From an uncultured Bacteroidales bacterium (lineage in GTDB: Bacteria; Bacteroidota; Bacteroidia; Bacteroidales; Bacteroidaceae), in NCBI GenBank assembly GCA_902788865.1, contig CADALZ010000020.1, positions 1 to 46,209 on the forward strand: a stretch of 46,209 bases of DNA, given 5' to 3'. Of the stretch, positions 25,095 through 34,394 are shown piece after piece (the first letter of the stretch is position 1; each line of letters starts with the position of its first letter). The notes below the pieces were generated by a model. That model made no database searches. It was not told the origin of the DNA and worked only from the letters and a program-made list of their open reading frames with translations. Position numbers and translations under genes: made by a program.

Positions 25095-26267
25095 TTATTG
25101 TATAATTGACTTTGCAATACCCATCTCCAAACCTCGAAGCTCGGCAAGACCGCGCAGGCGACCAATGCAGCTATAACCAGGATTGGTTTTCTTCTTCAGG
25201 TCGTCCACCATCTGATGGCCGTGATCTGGACGCATCACGATGCTCTCACCACGCTTTTGCTGAATCTCCAAGAAGGCCTTCATCACTTCATACATCGGCA
25301 CATCGCCTTCCAGATGATTAGCCTCATAGAAGTTGCCCTCGGCATCACGCTGGGTGCTACGCAGGTGCACGAAATGAATGCGGTCTGCAAAGCGTCGCAT
25401 CATGCCAGGCAGATCATTCTCTGCACTCACGCCTAAAGAACCCGTACACAGACAGAGGCCGTTGCTCTGATTAGGCACGGCATCTATCAACTTCTGGAAG
25501 TCTTCTGCACGACTCATGATGCGTGGCAATCCTAAGATGGAGCAAGGCGGATCATCGGGATGTATCACCAACCTCACACCAGCCTCATCAGCCACAGGAG
25601 CTACTTCTTTGAGGAAGAAAATCAAATTATCACGCAACTTTTCTGGGGTGATGCCCTTATATCTGTCGAGCTCTGCTTGAAATTGCTCCAGTGTGAAGCT
25701 CTCCTCAGAGCCTGGCAGTCCGGCTATCATATTGCGTGTCAGACGCTGCTTCTCCTCATCGGACATGGCTTCAAAGCGTGCCTTTGCCTTAGCTTTCTCC
25801 TCATCAGAATACTCCTCCTCAGCCCCTGGGCGCTTCAGAATGAAGAGGTCGAAGGCCACGTAGGCAGCCCGTTCAAAGCGCAGGGCCTTGCTGCCATCGG
25901 GCATCTCATAAGCCAAGTCTGTACGCGTCCAGTCGAGCACAGGCATGAAGTTGTACGTCACCACTTTGATGCCACACTTACCCAGATTTCGCAAGCTCTC
26001 CTTATAGTTCTCTATATAGCGCAGATAATCGCCTGTCTGCGTCTTAATGTGCTCATGCACAGGTACGCTCTCCACGGCACTCCAGCGCAACCCCACCTCC
26101 TCGATGATCTGCTTGCGCTTAAGTATTTCCTCCACAGTCCAGACCTCACCGTTTGGAATATGATGCAAGGCCGTCACTACACCCGTAGCTCCCGCCTGCT
26201 TGATGTCCCACAGACTCACTGGGTCGTTAGGGCCATACCATCTGAATGATTGCTCACAATAAACCAT
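25095..26267 (-). CDS. uxuA: D-mannonate dehydratase
   Basis: 390 residues. Dehydrates D-mannonate to 2-keto-3-deoxygluconate. N-terminal [20 protein letters not shown] and [38 protein letters not shown] and MRPDHGHQM (metal ligands) match UxuA. About 50 internal residues (near 140-200) form a charged, acidic insert, common in bacterial UxuA. Upstream neighbour is the SDR gene; gaps on both sides hold repeats. Confidence 0.95.
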   Translation of the reverse strand: MVYCEQSFRWYGPNDPVSLWDIKQAGATGVVTALHHIPNGEVWTVEEILKRKQIIEEVGLRWSAVESVPVHEHIKTQTGDYLRYIENYKESLRNLGKCGIKVVTYNFMPVLDWTRTDLAYEMPDGSKALRFERAAYVAFDLFILKRPGAEEEYSDEEKAKAKARFEAMSDEEKQRLTRNMIAGLPGSEESFTLEQFQAELDRYKGITPEKLRDNLIFFLKEVAPVADEAGVRLVIHPDDPPCSILGLPRIMSRAEDFQKLIDAVPNQSNGLCLCTGSLGVSAENDLPGMMRRFADRIHFVHLRSTQRDAEGNFYEANHLEGDVPMYEVMKAFLEIQQKRGESIVMRPDHGHQMVDDLKKKTNPGYSCIGRLRGLAELRGLEMGIAKSIIQ

Positions 26268-26280
26268 AGACTTATTATCA

Positions 26281-26383
26281 GAAAATTAAAAGATTAAAAC
26301 ATTAAAAGATTAAAAGAAGCTGCTTGGAGAACACATCTCTCCATTTTTTAATCTTTTAATTTTATAACTTTATAATCTTGTTT
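26281..26383. repeat. A/T-type inverted heptamer element between SDR gene and uxuA
   Basis: ATTAAAAG/ATTAAAAC units (26285-26315) oppose TTAATCTTTTAATTTTATAA-type units (26347-26383) around a centre with GGAGA/TCTCC. Same design as the ATTGAGA elements but another heptamer class; single-arm copies precede trpB and trpD. Confidence 0.65.
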
Positions 26384-26393
26384 TCAGCATTGA

Positions 26394-27206
26394 CTAAATG
26401 CTGAAAACATTAAATCCTCCATCTACCACAGCCACCGTACCAGTGACGAACTTAGAAGCATCGCTGATGAGGTAGTGGATTGTACCACAAAGTTCCTCGG
26501 GTTGCCCCATGCGTCCCATTGGTGTCTGATGGATGATGTCATGTCCGCGCTGTGTCCAAGAGCCGTCTGGATTAGTGAGCAGCGTGCGGTTTTGTTCCGT
26601 AAGGAAGAAGCCTGGAGCGATGGCATTGATGCGAATGCCAGGGCCGAACTTGCGGGCTATCTCTGTAGCCATGAAGGCCGTGAAATTGGAGATGCCTGCC
26701 TTGGCCACACCATAGCCTCCCACACGTGTCAGCGGACGGAAGGCCGACATACTAGAGAAGTTCACTATCACGCCTTCTTTCTGCTCCACCATAGGTTTCA
26801 GAAATACCTGCGTAGAGAGAAGCGTACCAGTGAGGTTGATGTCTTGCACCTTCTTGAAGTCCTCCACTTTGAGGTCGAAGAAGGTTTCCTCTGGCTGTAT
26901 GGTGGCTGCTGGCAGATTACCGCCTGCGGCATTGAGTAGCACATCCACCCGTCCGTAGGTCTTGAGCACAGTCTCAAGGCTCTCTTCCAGACGCTCACGA
27001 TCCAGCACATCGCTCTGAAGGAAGATGGCATCGCCACCCTTCGCACGTATGCCTTCCACTAAACTGTTTCCTACTTCTATCTTTCGTCCCAGCACAGCCA
27101 CATGAGCTCCCTGCTCGGCCAGATAGGCGCTGATGGTACGTCCCAGCACACCTGTGCCGCCCGTCATCACCACGACTTTTCCTGTAATATCAAATAAAGC
27201 GTTCAT
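26394..27206 (-). CDS. SDR oxidoreductase, probable D-mannonate oxidoreductase
   Basis: 270 residues, classical short-chain dehydrogenase: cofactor loop TGGTGVLG (15-22), NAAGG (92-96), catalytic S152, Y165 and K169 in YGVAK, and VDGGFNVFSI at the end. Placed between kdgK and uxuA, it fills the otherwise missing fructuronate-to-mannonate reduction step, a job done in E. coli by the unrelated UxuB. SDR enzymes filling this step in uronate clusters are known in other bacteria; assignment here rests on context. Confidence 0.85.
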   Translation of the reverse strand: MNALFDITGKVVVMTGGTGVLGRTISAYLAEQGAHVAVLGRKIEVGNSLVEGIRAKGGDAIFLQSDVLDRERLEESLETVLKTYGRVDVLLNAAGGNLPAATIQPEETFFDLKVEDFKKVQDINLTGTLLSTQVFLKPMVEQKEGVIVNFSSMSAFRPLTRVGGYGVAKAGISNFTAFMATEIARKFGPGIRINAIAPGFFLTEQNRTLLTNPDGSWTQRGHDIIHQTPMGRMGQPEELCGTIHYLISDASKFVTGTVAVVDGGFNVFSI

Positions 27207-27221
27207 TATCTTTTATTTTTT

Positions 27222-27325
27222 ATTGAAAATTGAACATTGAGCATTGAACATTACGGCTTAGCCGTTCACTATGCGTCAACCCATCCGGATGGATAATGTT
27301 CAATGCTCAATGCTCAATTTTCAAT
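27222..27325. repeat. Inverted heptamer element with palindromic core between kdgK and SDR gene
   Basis: Arms of 32 nt (27222-27253 and 27294-27325) are inverted repeats with a single mismatch, built of ATTGAAA/ATTGAAC/ATTGAGC units. The core holds the hairpin CGGCTTAGCCG (27254-27264) and the palindrome CCATCCGGATGG (27281-27292). Best-preserved copy of the family in the window. Confidence 0.85.
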
Positions 27326-27330
27326 GTTAA

Positions 27331-28356
27331 TCATCTTTGAACTCTTCCTGAAGCATCGCCTCCTGCCAATGCCTCCACTTCTGCCACACTCACCATGTTC
27401 ACATCCCCAGGGATGGTGTGTTTCAAGGCCGAGGCTGCCACAGCAAACTCCAGTGCCTCCCCTTGTGTCTGCTTGGTGAGCAGACCGTGTATCAAGCCAC
27501 CAGAGAAGGAATCACCGCCTCCTACCCTATCTACGATGGGCAGAATGTCATAGCGTTTGCTCTCATAAAACTCCTTACCGTCATAGATCATGGCTTTCCA
27601 GCCATTGTGCGAGGCAGAGAGTGATTCACGGAGGGTAGATACCACGTACTTGAAGCCGAACTCACGGCGCATGGCCTCGAAGATGCCCTTATAGCCAGCC
27701 GCATCGGTCTTGCCACCCGTTACATTGGCTTCTGGCTTGAAGCCTAAGCAGAGCTCTGCATCTTCTTCGTTGCCGATGCACACATCTACATACTGCATCA
27801 GCGGACGCATGATGCGTTGTGCCTTTTCGCTGGTCCACAGTTTCTTGCGGAAGTTGAGGTCGCAAGACACCGTTACGCCATGACGCTTGGCCGCCTCGCA
27901 AGCCAACTTGGTCAGTTCTGCAGCTGCATCTGAGATGGCTGGCGTGATGCCACTCCAGTGGAACCAGTCTGCTCCCTCCATGATGGCATCGAAATCAAAA
28001 TCTTCGGGCTTAGCCTCTGCAATAGATGAATGGGCACGGTCGTAGATCACCTTACTGGGACGCATTGACACACCCGACTCCAGGTAGTAGATGCCCACGC
28101 GATCACCTCCACGGGCAATGAAGTCGGTATGTACGCCAAACTTCCGCAGTGAGTTCACCGCAGCTTGCCCTATCTCATGCGTGGGCAGCTTGGACACAAA
28201 GTAGGCGTCATGCCCATAATTTGCCAGACTCACTGCCACATTGGCTTCTCCACCGCCATAGTTCACATCAAAGCTATCCGACTGCACGAAGCGGCTGTTT
28301 CCAGGACTCGACAGGCGCAACATAATCTCACCCATCGTCACTATTTTCTTACTCAT
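27331..28356 (-). CDS. kdgK: 2-keto-3-deoxygluconate kinase (PfkB family)
   Basis: 341 residues, ribokinase-like. Phosphorylates KDG to KDPG. Starts MSKKIVTMGEIMLRLSSPG; the sugar-binding GGGEANVAVSLANYG (about 34-48) and the anion-hole/catalytic base motif VGGGDSFSGGLIHGL near residue 280 are intact. First gene of the glucuronate cluster, with its own -7 element upstream. Confidence 0.93.
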   Translation of the reverse strand: MSKKIVTMGEIMLRLSSPGNSRFVQSDSFDVNYGGGEANVAVSLANYGHDAYFVSKLPTHEIGQAAVNSLRKFGVHTDFIARGGDRVGIYYLESGVSMRPSKVIYDRAHSSIAEAKPEDFDFDAIMEGADWFHWSGITPAISDAAAELTKLACEAAKRHGVTVSCDLNFRKKLWTSEKAQRIMRPLMQYVDVCIGNEEDAELCLGFKPEANVTGGKTDAAGYKGIFEAMRREFGFKYVVSTLRESLSASHNGWKAMIYDGKEFYESKRYDILPIVDRVGGGDSFSGGLIHGLLTKQTQGEALEFAVAASALKHTIPGDVNMVSVAEVEALAGGDASGRVQR

Positions 28357-28383
28357 ATTTCAAATTATAAGTTATATCTCCCA

Positions 28384-28391
28384 CAAAGATA
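28384..28391 (-). promoter_or_regulatory. -7 element (TATCTTTG) of the glucuronate operon
   Basis: TATCTTTG on the minus strand 27 nt upstream of the kdgK ATG. No -33 TTG seen at 19-21 nt. Confidence 0.6.
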
Positions 28392-28462
28392 AGAAAAAAC
28401 CTAATCATTGCCTTATCTTACCATGCTTTTTGATGAAAAAGAGCCGTTATTTCTTCTCAACG

Positions 28463-29398
28463 TCAAGCACAGAAGTTCACAAATAGGAACACCAGCACCA
28501 CCATCGCTACTTCTGCCCACCTATTCACTCGCACTGCCACCTGCATATCGGCAGTGGTTAGTTCGCGGGGATTGGTACCTATGTAGGGTTTGTCGAAGAG
28601 CTCACCGAAGTAGTAATGAGGGCCACCAAAACGGCAGTTGAGGATGCCGGCAAGGGCGCTCTCTGGATAGCCGGAATTGGGACTGGCATGCTGAGGACCG
28701 TATTTCCATACAAACTTCCACAAGTCCAGCCTGCCTGCTACCAGAATCATGAGCAGGGCTGTTAGGCGGGCTGGAATGTAGTTTGCTACATCATCCACAC
28801 GGGCAGGGATGCAGCCAAACTGCAGGTAGCGCTCACTGTGATAGCCCACCATAGAGTCGAGTGTATTCACCATCTTATACGCCATCATGCCTGGCACACC
28901 GAGCAGGGCATACCAGAACAACGGGGCTATGACGCCATCGCTAAGGTTCTCTGCCAAGGTTTCTAAGGCCGCTGTGCGGATCTCCTGTGCGGAAAGTTCT
29001 GAGGTATCACGTCCCACGATACGCCCCACTTGCACACGTCCTTCTTCCAACGAGCGATCTACGGCCCGAAAAACTTCTCGCACCTCGCGGATAAGGGTCG
29101 TACCTGCCAAGCAGTAGAATATCAAGACTGCTTCCACGGCCACTTTCACAGAAATATGCAGGCTTCCGCAAAGCCTTAGCAGATAGAAAGTCAGGCCATA
29201 GATGAGCAAAACCAAGCCGATGCCCATCAAGGCTCCTTTCAGCTTGCGATGCCTTCCGTGATTGAGACGATGCTCACAGAAGCTTATCAGCTTACCGAAC
29301 CAAACGATGGGATGTGGAAAGCGCACAGGGTCGCCAAAGAGAAGGTCGGCTCCCCACCCCAACAGCAATGGTAATATAGGAATCAGATAGTCAGCCAT
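28463..29398 (-). CDS. cbiB: Adenosylcobinamide-phosphate synthase
   Basis: 311 residues, integral membrane protein with several hydrophobic helices. Attaches aminopropanol (phosphate) to adenosylcobyric acid. N-terminal GWGADLLFGDPVRFPHPIVWFGKLI, ENLSDGVIAPLFWYALLGVPGMMAYKMVNTLDSMVGY and DDVANYIPARLTA are CbiB/CobD signatures. Overlaps cobD by 16 nt; last gene of the cobalamin cluster. Confidence 0.95.
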   Translation of the reverse strand: MADYLIPILPLLLGWGADLLFGDPVRFPHPIVWFGKLISFCEHRLNHGRHRKLKGALMGIGLVLLIYGLTFYLLRLCGSLHISVKVAVEAVLIFYCLAGTTLIREVREVFRAVDRSLEEGRVQVGRIVGRDTSELSAQEIRTAALETLAENLSDGVIAPLFWYALLGVPGMMAYKMVNTLDSMVGYHSERYLQFGCIPARVDDVANYIPARLTALLMILVAGRLDLWKFVWKYGPQHASPNSGYPESALAGILNCRFGGPHYYFGELFDKPYIGTNPRELTTADMQVAVRVNRWAEVAMVVLVFLFVNFCA

Positions 29399-30417
29399 TC
29401 TGCAATGCTCTCCACCAATAAGTCGTTTTCTTCAGGATCTTGCGTAGCGACGCGGAAGTAGCTGTCGTCCAAGCCCTCGAAGTTAGACGCATCACGTATC
29501 AAGATGCCCTTCTCCTGCATGAGCCACTCTTTCAGTGCAGCTGCTTTTCCCATGCGCAAGCGCACTAAGAGGAAATGGGTGTCACTCTCCCACACCTCCA
29601 AAGCGCCCAAGGCCTGCAAGCGCTCACGCAGTCGGGCTGTCTCGTTAAGATAAGCGCCCAACGACACTGGAACACAGCAGCCACCTCGCTTCAAGAGCCA
29701 CTCGCCTGCCTCTAAAGCCAGCGCATTGACTGCCCAGGGCATCTGGTGGCTGCGCACCCTCGCCAGGAGTTTGGCATCGCCTGTGAGGTAGCCCAGACGC
29801 AAGCCCGGCACCGCAAAGCGCTTCGTAAGGCTGTGGAGCAGCAGCACATGCCCACGCTCCATGACTTCACGCTCTGTAAGGAGGTACTTCAGCGTGAAAT
29901 CTTCATACGACTGGTCGATCACGAAGAGCACTTGTGGGTTATGGTTGAGCAGTCGTCGCATCGTTTCCAGTGGGACAACCTGACCTGTAGGGTTATTAGG
30001 ATTGCAAAGCCACAGCATCCGCACGTCTTCAGGCAGGCGATAGTCTTCACGCTCCCCTGGCAACAGGAAGAGCGACTTCACCTGATGGCCGTGCATCCTG
30101 CAAGCATCCGCATACTCACTGAAGGTGGGCTGCAAGATGGCCGACCGACTGCCTCCGAAGGCTTGCGCCAAGAGGTAGATGCCCTGCGTAGCTCCACTGG
30201 TCACCAGTACCTCGTCTAGTGCTATGTGCAGCTGCTCGGCTATCAATGCCTCCAAGTGCGAGGCCTCTGGGGCTGGATAGCTACCTATCACATCCAGTCG
30301 CTCCTTCAAATAAGCCTTCAGCGCACTGAGGTCGGCATGGCTATAGACATTGCTGCTGAAGTTGGCCACCATGGGCCTATTATATAAATATGTATCGTCT
30401 CCGTGTCCTTTAATCAT
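29383..30417 (-). CDS. cobD: L-threonine-O-3-phosphate decarboxylase (class I/II aminotransferase fold)
   Basis: 344 residues, PLP enzyme related to histidinol-phosphate aminotransferase. NPNNPTG at 139-145 and the PLP lysine K199 in HSLTKRFAVPGLRLGYL. Next to cbiB and cobQ, its role is to make aminopropanol phosphate for the nucleotide loop (CobD of Salmonella, CobC in Pseudomonas naming). A HisC-like specificity is unlikely in this context. Overlaps cobQ by 8 nt and cbiB by 16 nt, so translation is probably coupled. Confidence 0.9.
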   Translation of the reverse strand: MIKGHGDDTYLYNRPMVANFSSNVYSHADLSALKAYLKERLDVIGSYPAPEASHLEALIAEQLHIALDEVLVTSGATQGIYLLAQAFGGSRSAILQPTFSEYADACRMHGHQVKSLFLLPGEREDYRLPEDVRMLWLCNPNNPTGQVVPLETMRRLLNHNPQVLFVIDQSYEDFTLKYLLTEREVMERGHVLLLHSLTKRFAVPGLRLGYLTGDAKLLARVRSHQMPWAVNALALEAGEWLLKRGGCCVPVSLGAYLNETARLRERLQALGALEVWESDTHFLLVRLRMGKAAALKEWLMQEKGILIRDASNFEGLDDSYFRVATQDPEENDLLVESIAEWLTI

Positions 30418-31906
30418 GATTCGTCAGTATTTCGTACACCAGCTCCATATTCACATGCCTACGCACATGGTCGGCTAGCCGGTCGTATTGTTCTTCTTTG
30501 AAAGCCCTGTAGTCGAAGGGCTGCTTCGCTTCGTCTATCTTATCCTTGAAGCGCGAAAGCAGGAAGTCTATGAAGCGGGCATTGTCCAGTATGCCGTGAA
30601 TGTAGGTTCCCATGCAGGTAGCATTTACGATGCAGCCATCAGTATGCCCGTCCTCAAAGCGAGCCAGCTGTTGTGCGCCGTCCTCCACGATACGGGTGCT
30701 TCCCATGTGTATCTCGTAACCTTCCATCAATGGCAGATGGCCTTCCTCTGTAAGCAGGCGGAACTTATTCTGGCGTGTCACCTTCTCTCCTGTCATGGAT
30801 GTGCTAATGGGCAGCAGGCCCAGTCCTGGCAGGCGTTCTATCTCGCCTTCCACATGGTCAGGGTCCAGTACCTCTGTACCCATGAGCTGATAGCCTCCAC
30901 AGATACCCAGCACAGTAGCTCCCTCGCGGTGGGCCTTGATCACGGCTTGAGCTACACCGTTTCGACGCAGCTCATAGAGGTCGGCCAGCGTACTCTTCGA
31001 CCCTGGCAAGATGATGATATCAGCTTTCTTCAGGTCGTCGGTATTATTCGTATAGAAGAGGTGTACGCGTGGGTCGCGTTCCAGCACATTGAAGTCAGTG
31101 AAGTTGCTTAGGTGGCGTAGCAGCACCACAGCCACATTGACCTTGCTACGCTCTGCTTGCATGGATTTGGCGGCCAGATCTACCGAGTCTTCTTCCTCCA
31201 CATAGATGTCCTTGAAGTAAGGCACCACGCCTATCACTGGCACATGACAGAGATCTTCCAGCATCTTCACCCCACTCTCGAAGAGGCGGATATCTCCGCG
31301 AAACTTATTGATGAGGATGCCCTTGATGCGTTTTCGTTCCTCCGGGCGCAGCAGCTCGATGCTGCCATACACACTGCCGAACACGCCTCCGCGGTCGATA
31401 TCGCCCACCAGAATCACATCGGCACCTGCATGCAGCGCCATCGGCATATTCACCAAGTCGCTGTCGCGCAGGTTGATTTCGCTGATGCTGCCAGCCCCCT
31501 CCAGCACTATGGGATTGTAGCGTGCTGCCAGTCGGTCGTAAGCCTCACACACGGCTTGGCGCAGTTCCTCACGGCCCTCCTTGCGGAAGTAGTCGTAGGC
31601 ATGGCGGTTGCCTATGGGCTTGCCATTCAGCACCACCTGACTAGTATGATCGGAACTGGGTTTCAGCAGCAGGGGATTCATATCAGTGTGGCAAGGGATG
31701 CCTGCCGCCTCTGCTTGCACGGCTTGTGCACGCCCTATCTCCAGTCCTTCTGGCGTGGCATAGCTATTGAGGGCCATATTCTGCGCCTTGAAAGGTGCTG
31801 GGTGGTAGCCATCCTGCTTAAATATCCTACAGAAGGCCGCTGCTATCACACTCTTTCCGACGTCGCTGCCTGTTCCGGCAAACATCACTGGGTTTAGTTT
31901 CTTCAT
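30410..31906 (-). CDS. cobQ: Cobyric acid synthase
   Basis: 498 residues. ATP- and glutamine-dependent amidation of adenosylcobyrinate diamide at positions b, d, e and g. N-terminal P-loop-like FAGTGSDVGKSVIAAAF (9-25), KAQNMALNSYAT, EGAGSISEINLRDSDLVNM; C-terminal glutaminase domain with LPGSKSTLADL and nucleophile Cys in GICGGYQLMG. Separated from pduO by a 388-nt repeat-filled gap. Confidence 0.96.
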   Translation of the reverse strand: MKKLNPVMFAGTGSDVGKSVIAAAFCRIFKQDGYHPAPFKAQNMALNSYATPEGLEIGRAQAVQAEAAGIPCHTDMNPLLLKPSSDHTSQVVLNGKPIGNRHAYDYFRKEGREELRQAVCEAYDRLAARYNPIVLEGAGSISEINLRDSDLVNMPMALHAGADVILVGDIDRGGVFGSVYGSIELLRPEERKRIKGILINKFRGDIRLFESGVKMLEDLCHVPVIGVVPYFKDIYVEEEDSVDLAAKSMQAERSKVNVAVVLLRHLSNFTDFNVLERDPRVHLFYTNNTDDLKKADIIILPGSKSTLADLYELRRNGVAQAVIKAHREGATVLGICGGYQLMGTEVLDPDHVEGEIERLPGLGLLPISTSMTGEKVTRQNKFRLLTEEGHLPLMEGYEIHMGSTRIVEDGAQQLARFEDGHTDGCIVNATCMGTYIHGILDNARFIDFLLSRFKDKIDEAKQPFDYRAFKEEQYDRLADHVRRHVNMELVYEILTNHD

Positions 31907-31963
31907 TATTCTATTTCAACCAATATTCTATGTTCTTAGCTCTAAGCACTTATAATTGTTTAA

Positions 31964-32293
31964 CTCAAGTTTCGCAAGTGCTTAATCAGTCCCTCTCCCT
32001 TGGGAGAGGCTCACCAATTCATCCCTTCCCTTTTGGGAGAGGTTCCAAATCCATCCCTCTCCCTTTGGGAGAGGTAAGGTGAGGGCTTTCACATAGCTTC
32101 GCACTCATACTATGCAGGAGGCGTTCCCTCTCCTAACCTCCCCCAAAGGGGGAGGGATTATAAGTGTGGGCTATCTTACGAGATGTTGCACCCTGCCTGT
32201 AGTCTGCCGCTCCTTCGGAGCTCACTTTCGAAACTTTACAATCTTTTAATGTTCAATGTTTAATGTTCAATGTTTAATGTTTAATGTTTAACG
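31964..32293. repeat. Composite repeat region between pduO and cobQ
   Basis: Gap 31907-32294 has no gene. It holds CTCAAGTTTCGCAAGTG (left end motif of the REPIN-like element), four hairpins of the CCTCTCCCTTTGGGAGAGG type (about 31990-32160), CTATGCAGGAGGCGTTCCC, and an array of TTTAATG/TTCAATG heptamers (32237-32293) that abuts pduO. Several repeat modules are thus joined end to end inside one operon. Confidence 0.7.
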
Positions 32294-32294
32294 T

Positions 32295-32852
32295 TTAATG
32301 TTCACACCCACCTGTAAACTCCTCCTCCGGAACCCCAGCCCGTTCCATCTCATCACGTGCCATGGCAAAGAGTCCATCGCTCAGACGATTGACAAACTTC
32401 AGGATATCTGGATTCAGAGGTTCTTCTCGATGGAGCGTCCAGAGTCTGCGCTCTGCCCTGCGGCAAACGGTACGCGCCCACTGCAGATGAGCAGAGAGGG
32501 GCGTGCCCCCTGGCAAGATGAAATGACGGCTGGAGGTTGTCTTGGCTTGCACCTCATCGACCAACTTTTCCAAGCGTTCCGTCAGTTCCACCACATGCAG
32601 CTGCTTAGGATTCGCCTTGCCAACAGGTGTTGCCACATGACTCATCACCACCATCAGCTCATGGATGATGTCTGTGAGCAATGGCTGTCTGTCGTCATCG
32701 GCAGGCATCAGGGTGCGAGCCACGCCCAGCATGGCGTTCAGCTCGTCCAGCTCCCCATTGGCTTCTATGCGAGGATGGTCTTTCGGCACACGCACACCCC
32801 CTCGGATGCTCGTCATGCCTTCATCACCCGTCTTAGTATAAATTTTGTTCAT
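32295..32852 (-). CDS. pduO: ATP:cob(I)alamin adenosyltransferase, PduO type
   Basis: 185 residues. Forms the Co-C bond of adenosylcobalamin. N-terminal MNKIYTKTGDEGMTSIRGG is the PduO ATP-binding start; FILPGG and ARTVCRRAERRLW (with the conserved Arg cluster) and NPDILKFVNRLSDGLFAMAR complete the family pattern. Distinct from the CobA/BtuR type. Sits between cbiA and cobQ. Confidence 0.94.
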   Translation of the reverse strand: MNKIYTKTGDEGMTSIRGGVRVPKDHPRIEANGELDELNAMLGVARTLMPADDDRQPLLTDIIHELMVVMSHVATPVGKANPKQLHVVELTERLEKLVDEVQAKTTSSRHFILPGGTPLSAHLQWARTVCRRAERRLWTLHREEPLNPDILKFVNRLSDGLFAMARDEMERAGVPEEEFTGGCEH

Positions 32853-32865
32853 ATACTTCCCTTTT

Positions 32866-32966
32866 TATTGAACATTGAACATTGAACATTACGGCTTCGC
32901 CGTCAGCAATGCGTTACCCCATCCGCATGGTAATGTTTAACGTTTAATGTTTAACGTTTAATGTTC
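32866..32966. repeat. Inverted heptamer element with palindromic core between cbiA and pduO
   Basis: ATTGAAC units on the left (32867-32891), core CGGCTTCGCCG plus CCATCCGCATGG, then TTTAACG/TTTAATG units on the right (to 32964). Same plan as 27222-27325 with diverged arms. Confidence 0.75.
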
Positions 32967-34295
32967 AAACAACCGTTTGACATCCACTTCCCCCCAATAC
33001 AGGTGGGTATAACTGGCTATCACGTTCTTGTAGCGGAACACTGGAGTCTTGGTGAGGTTGCCACGCGCATCATACACTTTCGCCACAGAGGGTGGCATCA
33101 GCATGTCGCCACCTTCCGACTGCATGTACTGCGTGTAGTGGAACTCATGTCCTTTAAGCAACTGCCCGTTATATTCCAGCTGCCTGTATCCCAGCGAGAG
33201 TTTGCGGTCGGCCTTGCGCATGGAGATATAGACATTGAATATCCCTGCCAGCGGGCAAACGCCAAAAGTGGTCGGAGAGCTGTCGTAAACCAAGCCCAGC
33301 GAGAGATAGATCAAGCCGCCGCACTCTGCCAGCACCCTCCCCCCAGCTTCCACATAGTCGCGCAGTGAATTCAGAGTCTTCTCTGCCTTGCTCAGCCGCT
33401 CTGCATGCTTCTCCGGATAGCCGCCTGGCAGATACACCAGATCCACCTTCTTAGGTAGTGGCTTGTTGAGCTCTGGGTTGAACATCTTCACCTTTCCCAA
33501 TGTGCGGAGGATATCCAGATGCTCCTTGTAGAGGAAGGAGAACGATTCCTCATTGTTGGCCACCAGAATGTTCCAGTCGCCTGCTTTCCTCACGCCTCTT
33601 CTCTGCCGCCTGGGCACTGGACGCATCACACGCTTCAACAGCAACTTCACGTCGATGTGCTGTTTCAGAGTCTTGACCAACTGGTTCAGAGAGTCATCGC
33701 CACCCATCTCACTGAAGTCGAGTCCTAAATAGCGGGAGTTCTGCTCCAGTTCTTTCTGCTTGGGTACATAGCCAAAGCAAGTCAGCCCCAGTTCCTCGCA
33801 CACCTCCTGCAGCATGCTGTAGTGACGCGCAGAGCCCACCTTATTAAATATCACGCCAGCTATCTGCACATCGTCCCTGAAGGTCATGAAGCCCTTCAGC
33901 AGCGGTGCCATGCTGTAGGCCGCACTCTTGGCATCTACCACCAGCACCACAGGGATGTCCAGCAGTCGGGCTATCTCTGCACTGCTGCCCTTGTCACGCT
34001 CATACCCATCATACATTCCCATCATTCCCTCTACCACCAACGCATCGGCATCCTTGGCATAGCGGGCATAGAGTTCACGCACATGCTCCTCGCTGGCCAT
34101 GAAGGTGTCCAGATTTACCGAGGATCGCCCACACACAGCGGTATGGTACTTGGTGTCAATGTAGTCAGGGCCGCACTTGTAGGGCTGCACGGTCTTACCC
34201 ATGCTCACCAGCAGTGCCATCAGTCCCCGGCTCACCGTGGTCTTTCCTGCTCCCGATGTAGGAGCAGCTATCAGGAATTGCGGAATGTTTTTCAT
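32958..34295 (-). CDS. cbiA: Cobyrinate a,c-diamide synthase
   Basis: 445 residues from the ATG at 34295. Glutamine-dependent amidation of the a and c carboxylates of cobyrinate. P-loop APTSGAGKTT (11-20), KCGPDYIDTKYH, EGMMGMYDG; C-terminal glutaminase domain with YLPGGYPE and nucleophile C325 in LAECGGLIYLS. An in-frame ATG at 34328 is rejected because the -7 element (34316-34323) lies downstream of it. First gene of the cobalamin cluster. Confidence 0.94.
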   Translation of the reverse strand: MKNIPQFLIAAPTSGAGKTTVSRGLMALLVSMGKTVQPYKCGPDYIDTKYHTAVCGRSSVNLDTFMASEEHVRELYARYAKDADALVVEGMMGMYDGYERDKGSSAEIARLLDIPVVLVVDAKSAAYSMAPLLKGFMTFRDDVQIAGVIFNKVGSARHYSMLQEVCEELGLTCFGYVPKQKELEQNSRYLGLDFSEMGGDDSLNQLVKTLKQHIDVKLLLKRVMRPVPRRQRRGVRKAGDWNILVANNEESFSFLYKEHLDILRTLGKVKMFNPELNKPLPKKVDLVYLPGGYPEKHAERLSKAEKTLNSLRDYVEAGGRVLAECGGLIYLSLGLVYDSSPTTFGVCPLAGIFNVYISMRKADRKLSLGYRQLEYNGQLLKGHEFHYTQYMQSEGGDMLMPPSVAKVYDARGNLTKTPVFRYKNVIASYTHLYWGEVDVKRLFEH

Positions 34296-34315
34296 GATGT
34301 CGGTACTTGTTTCTG

Positions 34316-34344
34316 CAAATATAGACATAATCTTCGAGAAACAA
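34316..34344 (-). promoter_or_regulatory. Promoter of the cobalamin cluster
   Basis: -33 TTG at 34344-34342, 18-nt spacer, -7 TATATTTG at 34323-34316. Predicted start near 34312 gives a leader of about 17 nt, too short for a cobalamin riboswitch. Confidence 0.6.
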
Positions 34345-34365
34345 TCATCATCATGTATAAAAAAA

Positions 34366-34389
34366 GACCGTGAGACCGTGAGACCGTGA
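34366..34389. repeat. Tandem octamer (GACCGTGA)x3
   Basis: Three perfect GACCGTGA units at 34366, 34374 and 34382. The same octamer in the opposite orientation (GGTCTCAC) occurs three times at 36966-36990. Confidence 0.85.
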
Positions 34390-34394
34390 GATGC

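Noticed and set aside
34296-34328. Longer CbiA start (MSIFAETSTDI)
   Set aside because: The -7 promoter element lies inside this stretch, so it would not be transcribed; the P-loop fits the ATG at 34295.
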